NCBI GenBank assembly: GCA_013400975.1 | Contig: WBMZ01012071.1 | Span: 588,742 to 652,741, forward strand | Length of the DNA: 64,000 bases | Direction of reading: 5' to 3' | Source of the DNA: Atrichornis clamosus | Taxonomy: Eukaryota > Chordata > Aves > Passeriformes > Menuridae | Part shown: positions 27,601 through 39,600 of the stretch, piece after piece | Numbering within the stretch: position 1 is the first letter of the stretch | How the letters are laid out: each line of letters opens with the position of its first letter | Notes under the pieces: model-generated | What the model saw: only the letters and a program-made list of their open reading frames with translations | Database searches by the model: none | What the model was told of the DNA's origin: nothing | Made by a program: the position numbers and the translations under genes

Positions 27601-30600
27601 TACACAGCTACAGTAGGACTTCTAGGAACATACATTAATTTTTATTTAGCACCTGGGCAGCAAAGCAAGATCAAGCCAGGACTTCCACATAAATAGCACT
27701 AAAAAGACTAACAAGCACTTCAGGAGACTGCAATTATAAAGCAGCCTGCTCAACTGCAAAAATGATAGTAAGGAAAGACCACATTTTCAAGTGTGGAGAA
27801 GAGGTAAAGAAGAAATCATTAAACAAAGTAAGAATGTTACACAGAAAAGGAGTAAAAAGGAATGGATAAAGGAAAACAAAATAAACCCCCAGACTGAACA
27901 TCCTATGATAGCTGGATATTCTCAAGCTATCTAGATGCTGTTAAAATCTACCAGATATACTTAAGACCTCCCACTAAATCTGCCATGCAACAATTTTAGA
28001 CATTACCTGTCCATTGTCTAACACTGTGATGTGCTCAAGTCAACTGGCATATCCAAGTCACTTATGAAGAACATAAAGGTTCTTAACTTGATTCAAAAAC
28101 TGAAGTTAATAGAATATTGCCATTGACTTGCACATGCTTCATGGTATCTCTACAGAGCAAGAGGTTTCTTTGCTGCCAATGCCTATTGAAATTACACACA
28201 GAAATAACTATATAAAGGTTCAGCAAAGTAGTGTTGGACTGAAAATGTGAACCTGGCTGAAGGTTTCTCGTAGAAAAAAAATGCAGGATGCCACACAAAA
28301 CAAAAATTGGTTGGGGGAGGGGAAATCAACAAAGAAAATCTGAGTCACGAGCTATAGTTTTGAAACAAAACTTTTTTTTCTTTCTTTTTTTCAAACAACC
28401 CCCCCCCAAATCTGGCAAAAAGCATGGACAAAATAACCTTTCAAAGGAACAAATAATATATTGTTCAAAGCTGCTTTTTAAAATACCTTGCTAAATAGGG
28501 ACTATAATTACCAAGCATAATACTTTAGTGTATTTAAAATCTTCCCAACACAATTTACACCTGCAGTTCCTTTTGATATTGTCAGTCACCCTTACCTATT
28601 TCATACTGACGATATACTAGTTGAGGTTGTACCCTCCCATATAATTTTTCCTTCTACAGCCTTCCTATTAATTTTAGTCGCATTACCTGGAAAAGTTGTT
28701 TTACACTAGCAGGTATAGGAGTGTATGTATATATGCCTATGCATATACTGACCTGTCTTTAGGCAAGCAAAGAAAACTCAAATATATTTACAAAATACTT
28801 TAGGAAATATAGCAACAATATTTAGCAGCAAGTATTGGTTCACTCATCTTCTTTAATTACTTGTAGGCTATTAAAAAACCACATGGATCACAAAATCCAA
28901 ACTTACTATTAAAACAGAATAAATTTGTAGACATCAGAGGAAAATACAGTGCATGTGTAACTGATTAGTGTTCTTCATGAAAAAAATTATGAAACCCATG
29001 TGAAGGTGTTTCTGGAAGAACAATGCTACCTCGAATAAACAGCTTCTTAATCCCACTGGCAATTCAATTCTGATGAGTAGAGTCCTGCTGATTTTTAAGT
29101 TCTTCTTCTATTTTTACATAGCTCTGAAACTTCAACCGGTTACATCTTCAGCAGGTTGCTGCCCAGTAGGAAAAGTGGAAAATAGGATAAAACCTCCCAT
29201 TATCCCCTCAAACTGCCACCAAACAACGAGTCAATTGAACTGCCCGCTTCCACGCCCGCCTGATTCGGAAGGGATCGCGCAGAGAGGGGCGAGGGGAGGG
29301 CACGGCGGGACCCCCGGTCCCGGTCCCGGTCCCGGTCCCGGTCCCGATCCCGATCCCGATCCCGATCCCGGTCCCGGTCCCAGCCCCGGCCCCACCCGCG
29401 CTGGCCGCGCTCCCGCTCCGGCGCGCTGGCGCCACCTGCCGGCGCAGAGCGGACACGGCCGCCGGGACCGCCCGACCCTCGGGACCCCGCAACGCTGCAA
29501 CTGCTCCTTCAAAGCCAAAGGAACGGGAATTTGTCAGAGAACGTGAGCTTTCAGAACTAGTCCTAAAAGTGACTTATAAGACTTGAAAGAACTACAGACC
29601 TGTAGCACCTGGTACAGACCGAACAGGGATCTCAGCACAAACCCAGCCGCTTTTATTTTAAGGAAAGCCCACTGAGCTAAACAGCCAAACAAACAAATTA
29701 CCTATTGGTTCATAATCTGGATCCCCCAAGGCTTCTGGACCACACAACAGCAGCTTTACTTATCAAACATATCAAACTGAAAATAGCTGGTGGAAAAGAA
29801 GAAAGGACAGGAAAGAAACAGAAAAGAGACACCAACACACACACAAAAAAATAGATTGAGAGAACATTAGCTAATAGCAGTCTGCAAATGAACCAATTAC
29901 TCATAATTAATGCCTATTACACAAGCGTCCTAACACAAGTGGCCAATTTATTTACTTTTAGGAAAACAGTCACTGCCAGTAGAATCACAATTCTTTGTAA
30001 CAGAAGTATTAAATACAAAGACTCATTCTCAAAAGCAATGAAACTGGGATGGTTTATGTGATGCTGTCTTTAATTCACTTCTTACTACCCTCAAGGGAAG
30101 TATTCATCCCAATTTTTACCAACACTTTCCGCTGATACAGATCTTTTCCTCACGACAAGAACTGAAGAGGAGAAAGTGTTCCAACTGGCTGCAGAGTTAC
30201 AACCCAAGTTTAAGAGACACACTCCTAATTTGTTAGATGTTCTAAAACCTGCAAGGCTCCTCCTCCGAAGAGGCAGGATTTCTTATACTCCTTAAAGTTG
30301 CCTCTCTGCACTTGCAGTGGGATTTAGACAAAACATAACCAGCTGAAGCCTCAGAACCCCTAGACTGTCAGATTTTCTGCTAAAATTGGCAGCTACAGAT
30401 CCAGTCAGGACTGAGGCAGCTGCAGAACAAGCCCTTTGAAGTGAACACAGCTTAGACTGAAACTGCTATGAAGAAAGGAAATAGCAGAGGAACCTTCTCT
30501 TTATTTTTTAAAGCTTTTACTCACAAATATTCACCTACCACTATGTGGATAAAAAGAAAGCCTCTCCTCTTGGTTAATTAGTAGTTGTTCTTTGTATGAG

Positions 30601-33600
30601 TCTCAGCCCAAGCCAAGGGAAACTTCAAAGGCCTCACTCGTCAAATGTCACGGCATGTGCTCCGCATGAAGCTGCCAGTTCTGATCTGGTTGCGCAGCTA
30701 TGGCTCACGCTGGGCCTGGGAGCAGATCTGTATTACCAAGTAATTGCTAAGCAATTGTGTAACAAAAGAACAAACTTCTATTGAAAAGATTTGGCAAAGT
30801 CACAGCAGTGGACAAGATGAGAACTTGAACAGTCTGCCAGCAGTACAATCCTGATATATGTTCATGCCTCACACGACAGCATCTTCTTTACACATCATCT
30901 GTGTAATCAGTGGTTTATCTCTTTTGTTCATTTGGGTTTTAATGTCCTTATCTGCACATATGACACCTGCAGCTTTAAAACAAACAAATCAGATCCAACT
31001 CAGACTACTCAAGACTGTGTCAGAGTTGAGGCCTGGATTTCATTTTCTGGTTATGCTCCATAACACAAATATTCTGTAGCATTCTACTGCCACCAGTATG
31101 TAAAAGGAAAAGAAAAAAGGTATCACATTGAGGGAAGAATAAAGCAAATAGGACATGATTCATAAAGGAATGAAGTCTCAAGACTACACCAAATATTAAA
31201 CCAATAACATCTTCATAATCAGTAACCAATGTAAAACAAGTTTTGATGCATTACTGGTATATATTTGTGACCTATCAGATACTTCTTGGTAAATACTTCT
31301 TGTAAAACTTTAAGGGCCCAAGTTCAATTCTGTATTACTTTTTTCTATATTCTGTATTACTTTATATTACTTTTCATCAAGACTTTTACAACAGTGTTGG
31401 ACATGAACATGATTAGTCATAATCAGTTTGGAAGGATTATTTCACTTTTCATAAGCTTGGTTTAGTCTTCTCCCCATGATACGACAAGAATAAATTGGGC
31501 TGTCCTAGCCCCATCTTTCCCCAGCTGTTTTACCTAAGAGTGTCAACAGCCATTGCACTCCCAAAAATTGGACAGAATGGTGTAACTGACACTGAGAAGG
31601 TTAAGAATATGCACTCACATTCTTTCATTCAGGAGTCATTCTTACATTAATTTGGGACAATCAGTGATAGCACCTATTCAAAAATCAGATAATTTGTGTT
31701 CTGCCTTCTCAACACCCTCAGAAACAGGTGTGTGTAATGTTCATAATATTCTTTCAAAAACCCAGACTAAGTTCTTGTAGATCAGATGCTCCAAAACTGC
31801 ACTTTTAAAAAAGAATTAACACTTTCACTTAACAAATTCACTTAAAGCTGTAATTTTTACATTTGTTGTAGCTAAACAGAACTGTCATACAAAGAGGTAC
31901 TGACCTCAGAGCTCCTTTTAAGGAATTTATTAAACACTCCACATCATTGTCTATACAGCTACACTACAATTCTTCAGTACTTTTTTTACACACTCCATAC
32001 TTTCTTCTCTATTAAAAACATCCTGTCTGTAAACCCTTCCAAAATGGTAACAAGAAACTGAGAACTGAATTTTTTTTTAAATTGTATCTGAATATAGTGC
32101 AATGAATAACTTGCACTACAAGGCCACTTAAAATGGTCACACACATTGCAGACATGAGGCACTATTCCATAGGCTGCTACTGTGTATTTCCCTTCCCAGG
32201 GGTACACGTTCTCAAAGACTCTCAAGCTAAAGGAGAACTCTTCAGCTATTAAACCAGCATGTCCCCATCCCTTCCAATTTCACAGACTTAAGTGGAATTG
32301 CCACAATAATGTAATATAGCTTTCATTAAATATTAAAACACTTCACAAGGATAATATTCCTCTCTGTGCATGAGTGCCCATTTCTCAATATGCTTCCACG
32401 AGTCCAATCCAGTAGGGTAAGCACCAAAAAAACCCCTCCTCTACTGGCACCAAACTAATATTAAAAAAAGGCTGAAAATTCCATCCAGTCATTTCCTGTT
32501 TCAGAATAGTTAAGTCCTCCAAAATCTATTTCTCCTTTTAATCATCCACAAATCAGAAACCCACATAGGTAAGTCTTCATCATGGTTTTTGACTAGCAAA
32601 ATGCCTGTTACTTGCCAAGAGCTTTTTTATTCTTCAGTGAATAAATAAATTTGGTGTCAATAAATATTGTTCTATACTAAGGAGTCACAAAATTAGCTTA
32701 AGATTTATATGGTATGTACTAATGCATGTGATCCAGATATAAATACAACATGAAAGTAGAATATGAAATACACTAAACCTTGAAGGATATTTATGAGGAC
32801 CAGCTACTGTTTTCTTTTAAATAAATAAAATTGCTATCCACTAGCTTGTTAATTTGAGCAATAGTGAACAACAAGGTAGACAATAATTTACATAAATTTA
32901 TAGGCTGAAAAATATTTAATTCCTGATATAGCACACTATTTTAATCCTTTATTTCCCCCTCCTACAGGGCATTATCATGAAACATAAAAGACGCAACAGA
33001 AATATAAGTACAATGCTAAATAAAACTCTACAGAACAAGTACATCTTCCTTTACATGTTCCCAATAGGTGGCAACAGTATCCCAAAAATACAAAGAAGTT
33101 TTCTTTCTTCATCCACAAAGTAACAGAAGCCCTGTTACAACTTTTATCAATGAACTTGCACCAAAAATTTTAATCAGAGGAATTAGTGCATCTCAGCAAC
33201 AGAAATTCTCAGGAGAGTATAATGTCAAAGGTCAGAGAATTCAGGGAACAAAGCATTTATTAAAAAGCTAGTCGTTATCAAACAACTAACTGATGGCTTA
33301 TACTCGGAGCTTACCTGAGGGAGCAAACTATCACAAGCAGGAATTTGCAGTAACAAATTAAGCATTAAAGAAGAAATGTTAAGGAACAAAGAAAATTCTA
33401 AACAAATTCTTTTGTTGTTGACATCCAAACCTTGGTCTTAAGCAGCATTTATTTACAAGCATGAGTAAAGGAGTGGGCACTTTGAAACCAAGTTTTCAGC
33501 TGACAACTTTGTAACAGTAGGAGGTCCATCTGAACTCCCTAATTCTTTGTAAGGAATGACAGGAAATCAGAGTTCTTTTTCCTTGACAGTTATACAACTG

Positions 33601-36600
33601 TTTTGGTTTTGTGGCACAAAGCTATACAAATCAAGTCTAAATAATGATCACTTACTTGCTTTCAAAACCAGCCCTGTCACGGTCCAAAGAAATTGCCTCA
33701 GCTGTAATCTCCACCTTCCGCACGCTGCCGAAGAAGTCTGTTATCAGAACGTTCTGAGGGTCTCGCTGGAAGAGATCCGTTCGGTGCCCAGGCGTGGAAA
33801 CGCACAGACTTTTTGGACAGACCTGAAACTGGAAACCAAGATGGACAATCACATCCTGTCCCTCATTCATCAACAGATTCTACATACATCTTCCAAAATG
33901 AAATTGCTATAAAAAGGAAGACAAATGACACATTTATTGCATAAATTTCACTACAAGATCCATAGCTGAAAAAAATGGTTGAACAAACACATTAAAATGC
34001 ATAAACATCTTGCCTATGCATTTCTGAAAACCTTTTTCCTCACAATAATGCCACTTGAATTTAGAAATGCTTCTGTGAAAGCCAACCATCAATTACATGT
34101 AACTGATAAATGCACAAACATATTTCTGAATATAGATGCAGCAATGCTGCTATAACCTTCCAAAAGTCACAAGTGGGGATAAATTCTTCATATTTACCAA
34201 AGGGAGGCATGCAAAATTAAACAAGCTTCGATAAGTAGCTATCTTAAAGGCTTCATAAAGAAGCAAGAATTTACATTTTGATTGAAAATTAAAAAAAAAT
34301 CCATCAGTCTTGTTTCTAGTTTACAGCCTCCAAAATAATGCAGAATTAGGATCTTCAAATATCAAAGGTGTTTTATGTACATTAAGTTCACAGACCTCCT
34401 GTGAAACCTACAAATTAGCTATATACCTTATTATTTATTTTACCCATGTATTTTGTCTACATATCAGATCCCCTATATCCATCACACGCTGCAACACCTG
34501 AAGATAAAAAGAGCACTAACTAAAGCAGATGTAACAGTGAGACATTTGTTGTAGCATGTAGAATACCTGACAAGACAGGATGCTTATTAAGCAACAAGGT
34601 TGTTATGTAAACAGCAGGTACTCAATGCAATATGAATGCATTTTGAACACAATGCTACTTTGCACAAGTCCTACCACACTTGTCACGAAAGTCCCAAATG
34701 TTGCTGTTCATTCAACTGCCTCACAGGCAGCCCACAGACCCTCTGGTAACAGTGCAGGTTATGTGAGTCCTTTACATTCCAGCAACACAGAACCTTTAAC
34801 ACAATAGATTTAACATACAGGACTAAGAATGTCACTCTCTACATGGGTGTTTGTCTTCCTTAATCTTAAATTCTCCAAGTGATTTTCACAAACAGGTCCA
34901 TCGGCCACAGGATCTAGACCTCATACCTAAATTCCATCACGGGGCAGCTCTTACAAGGTTGCATTCTTATGACAAAACCACAGGTCCTAATAAGCTGAAA
35001 GCAGATGAAACTTCAATTAGCCCAGATTATGACTGATGAAACCTGTGAGTTTCAGGCCATACTTCCCAGCAGAAATTTTGTGCTCAGCCTGAGATAAAAT
35101 GCACAGGCTTTGGTTGCTCATTCTCTTTGGACAACAGAGCCCTACACTACAAAAAGGTTCCCAGAGAGGAAACAATGTACCTCGTTTTTCTTCATAAAGA
35201 ACAGATTCTATCTCCCCATTCCTTCCCTCTGTTCTGTTACAGTTCCTCTTTCATACCTTTTTTGCCTAAGCCTGTAAGCATATGGCATTAGGCTGCTTGT
35301 CCAGGGAGACTTCAGCTTGCTTCCACCTTTACCTGAAGCATACAAGCACACATACACACTGAACTCTTTTTTAACGATTCCCAACTCTCTTGTTGGCTGC
35401 TATCACACAGCTGCTAAAGACAAGACAGGGGTAGATCAAATCTTTGTTATTCCCCCTGTGGTGAAAATGAACTAGACGCATCAGCATCATGCTTCCCATA
35501 CAAAAGCCATTTGTTAATGCACACATAAAACCTCTAAAGTTTCATTTTCACCAAAATGCTATCGATTTTCTCCAGCTCTGCTCCAATTAAGGGCACAAAC
35601 ATAAAAACTAAGTCTCTGAAGTGAACTATAAAAGATAAGTATTTGTTTTAATCCCCCTATTTGAAGCATACATTTATGTTGCAATTATACAAGTAAGTCT
35701 CTCCAAAACAACAGCATAAGCACTGAAAGTGGGAAACTGATACTGCACCCAACTAATTCTAACCTGTCCCACAACAGTTTACTACCACAACATGTTGATA
35801 TGAATTTGAATAAAAATATGCAAAGGCAGTGAGAAGAAGACTTCAGAGTTAAAAATCTATCCATCCACAAGCTCTGTGAGAAAAGAAGGACTGCAAATGA
35901 ATTTTACCACAGCAGACCAGCACTAATAACTGAGGTCTTCTGACAAAAGAAAGGAAAAGGCAAGCACTGGCTAAATTAAATACATTTTTTCCCGTATCAA
36001 TTTTTCCAAATTTAACATTTTTTTCAAACAGAGCTAAACAACTACCCCAACATGGAAACTTTTGTTATCTTGACTTTTCTTAACAATGATTTTAGCATTT
36101 TATGACAAATGACATCTCAGTTAGAAATTTATTTGAATCTTATTTTAAAAGTTCAAATGTGTGACATTTCAATGTAGTGTTTACTTTCTGGGAATTGTGA
36201 TTAAACCTAAAGTCAGTCACTCGCACAGCTTTATGCTATCCCTTAGCAACACAGATGGAGCAGGTGGGAAGTAGGTGGAGTGTAATATGAAAAATGATGT
36301 CTCATTCTTTGCAGGAATGCAGTATCCAAATCCTAGGTGGATGTGAAAACAAGTTGTTTCAAGAGTGGTTAGAGAAAAGTAAAGAGGTAACGGGATAGGA
36401 GCAGTGTAACAAACACAAAGTAATTCAAATAGAGAAGACATTTCACATATAAGGAGATCAAACAACTAAAGATCATTTAATTTTAAAGCTAGGTAGTGAG
36501 CAAAGTAAGTTACCCTGAGCTTAAAAATCATTAATTTAAATTTTAAAAATCAGAATTGAATAAGCAGTAGGTCTTCATTCTTAAACCAACTAACAAGGCA

Positions 36601-39600
36601 CTCCAGTGCCAAAGTATCTCCTATAACTGTTGGCAAAAAAGTAGGTTTTTATCCTTACCATGGACTAAGCACGTGTCATTCTGGAACTCTTAGATGGAGC
36701 CTTGAAAAGCACCGACTCAAAGTCAAGTGGTCACATTTGCGGCAATACCAGCAGATTATGACTCAGTACATGATCACAGAAGGGTCTGGGTTGGAATAGA
36801 CCTTAAAGATCACCTAGTGGCACTCCCCTGCCAAGGGCAGGGACACCTCCCACTAGACCAGGTTGCTCAAATAAATGGGCTTGAACAAATTATCACAAAA
36901 CATAATATATTTGGGTCCCTTCTCTTCCACTCCCTCAGCAAAAATCAGCAGATTGGTGTATGATAAGGTGACTTACATGATGTAAGGAATTTACCAGGGG
37001 GGTGTAACTTCCCTCAGCTCTTCCTGACTATTTGGCATATAAGCAAAAACAAAACCACAATTACGTAACTTCTCCAAAGAGCTCAAAAGGTAAACTACTT
37101 AGCCAGCTAACAAATTTCTACACTTTTCAGAATAACCACATTAACATCCTTCTGGCTAGACTAGCTACACCAGTTCCCAGGTAGTCTCTTACACAGTAGA
37201 AAGTACTCTCCCTTTTACGACCTTTAATTATTAACACAAATTCATTTTCAGGCTTACAGTGCTATTTGAATGAACAGACTACACAAAGATACTTAATCAA
37301 GAAAGAACTTGCATATTCTTCTTTATCAAGATTTATTTTAAAGTTATCTATATCCCATAATTAGAAGGTATTAAATTATAGGACAGAATTTCATTCCAAT
37401 GGGAGTAAAAGAACCTTGAATCTTAACCACTGAATCAATTCTGTATCAACATAAAATCTGTCAAGTGTGGGCTGTTTAGAGAGAATTCTACCATACATGT
37501 AGCAGCCAGGCTAACACCATCCTCTGTAGATAGAGGGTGGCATAAAACTTTAGAGCAGCTGCTACTTTTACAGAAATGAATCTATGACTGTGTTCTGTAA
37601 GTGGTGGCTCTTAGATCACTGACGTGGCACACCAGGATTTACAGCTACGAGGTGCAAAGCATAATGTATGACTAAAAAGAAACTACCATTGGAACAGGTA
37701 TAAAGGGTTAATAAAGGAAATAAAATGTAATTTTTTAATGTTATCACTCCAGTGTATACATCTAACTGCTACAGAGACATTTTCATAAATTTTGTCATAT
37801 GTTATCTGGTTGGCTTCTTATTTTCCTTCTGCTTCACACCTGAAATCTACAATAACATTTACCTGAGATATAATTAAATCCAAACCCTGATGGATTTGGA
37901 CATATCTTGCTCTGGAATCTAAGCAGATATACAGATAAATTAGTCTCTGCAGGCATTGGTGAGTGCACAGTTAGAAATTTAACTGTTAAATCACCTTTGC
38001 AAAACACCACCAATGCCTGTCTTTCACAATTGCAAAGTGTCTACTATCCATTAGAAGCTTCCTACTGTAATTATTCACATGCAAATACTTCATTCTATTG
38101 AAATGAATACTTTATTATTTTTCAATGAAAACAAAAAACCATTATCTGGCTAATTTGGGTGGGTTTTTTCTGTAGACAACAAACTACTTTCACAATGAGG
38201 ACAATCCATGAAGTGTTAGACAACTACATTTAACAATGGCAAAAAAACCTCCCCCCAAAGATGCTTCCAAGAGAAACAGCAGGAGCATAAAAAGCATTTG
38301 GAGAACCCTATGGACAAAATAGATTAGTTTTTGGAACTATTAAAGTCATTAACATATTCATGAATGTTGAGTATACTACTTACTAGGTCATTCATATTTG
38401 TCTGACTGGCTGGATGGATTTCTTCCAGGAACTCCAACACATAGAAGGTGTATCTGTCCATAAGATGAACACCAATCCCCAGGTCAGGCTGATGCTTAAA
38501 AACAACAGACAGCAGTTACTGGGCATTTGCAGGAGAAAGGGAACAGAATGCAACAGCATGTTACAAAAGTTAAGCATAATGGCTTTTTGTTCTTAGGCAA
38601 ATTATGCAAAGAAAATTACTTGCTGTGAAGAAACATATTGCTGATAAGATGAACAATGCAGTTTGTCTGTAAACTGTACCCTGGTGGTAATATTTATGTT
38701 TCCCAAAAGCAGGGAATCCCTTCTTCTCAATGGCCCAGCACAGATTTGTGGGCTGCCCTGAGCTGCTCAGGACTTTGAGAACAAGGCCGGGAGAGTCAGT
38801 GTATCTTACAGCAGTGTGGGGGTTCAGGTAATCCTGACCTGCTGGTTTTGGTCTGGCTGAGATGTCTCCTATTGCCCCTTCTGTAATTCAGCTGGGATAT
38901 AATTACAACAGGTGAAGGTTAGTGTTTTGTTTTGTTTCATATCATGTGTGGTAAATCCTAGATTGAATATTCCTCACACACATCTCCCAGGATTCTTGCT
39001 GTACAATTTCTTTCTATCCTAGGCAATGCATCAACTGGCCAGCAAGCACAGAAATCCATCGTTAGCCTGGTTCTTTGGGACAGCACAAAAAACCCACACT
39101 TTGTAACTGTATCTTACACATTCAGCAATTAGAAGGGAAATTTTTAGTTAAAAGTCAATAGGAACTGTGCTTTTAACTCAGGCATTCTGAAAATTGTCTT
39201 CAGAACCACATAAATCTACTTACTGATAAAGAATCTTCTCCTACTTGGCTGCTAGCCAAGGCCATTATATTAGGTGAATAAAACCGTTCATACATGGATG
39301 CTCCTTGACAAGTATCAATAATAAACAACAATTCGTTGTATCTGAAAGAAATAAAACAGACTCCTTACCCATTTCTACTTAAATACCACATATATACTCT
39401 GCTTTTTAGTTAGCAGGACAGCTGCTATGAACCTAAGGAACAGGAGCTCACACTGATTGGTTTGAAGATGCAAGTTTAGTCCATGCAGTGCATTTGAGCA
39501 GCTTGAACTGCAGGGATCTGAAAGCAAAAATTAAAACTCTTCTTTCTGAATGCACACTCTTATGCAACTTTATGGAACAGACAGTATCATTGGAGGTAAG

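Larger units (their letters stand above)
29235..29505. promoter_or_regulatory. Orphan CpG-rich block inside PIGK intron 9
   Basis: A short, sharply bounded GC- and CpG-dense segment in otherwise AT-rich intron. It includes a hexanucleotide tandem repeat (29313-29378), GCGCTGGCCGCGC-type sequence, and a CTCF-like motif. It could be an orphan CpG island, such as an alternative or antisense promoter or an enhancer. I find no convincing exon in it; the reading frames on both strands are dipeptide-repeat artefacts (PG/PD, GT/GI). Confidence 0.6.
3646..33655 (-). other. PIGK intron 9 (about 30 kb)
   Basis: The largest intron. Exon phases on both sides (2 and 2) fit directly, so no further constitutive coding exon is needed inside. 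The sequence is mostly AT-rich and unremarkable. It holds an old CR1 remnant (about 12840-13120), an A/C-rich low-complexity tract (16442-16510), two CTCF-like motifs, an RFX X-box-like site and the GC-rich block at 29235-29505. The open frames it contains are short, unconserved to my eye and without recognisable motifs. Confidence 0.85.

Noticed and set aside
29073..29546. 157-codon plus-strand frame and minus-strand frames over the hexamer repeat
   Set aside because: They are kept open by the 6-bp repeat, which encodes dipeptide repeats in the frames; no domain or splice support.
33556..33912. 118-codon plus-strand frame
   Set aside because: Shadow of PIGK exon 9, which is on the minus strand.
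36805..36820. CACCTAGTGGCA resembling a CTCF core
   Set aside because: It is part of the CR1 3' tail consensus and lacks the rest of the CTCF motif.
38690..38910. Possible solo LTR fragment in PIGK intron 7
   Set aside because: Some LTR-like texture (GGTTTTGGTCTGGCTGAGAT), but no paired TG/CA ends, target duplication or clear family match.
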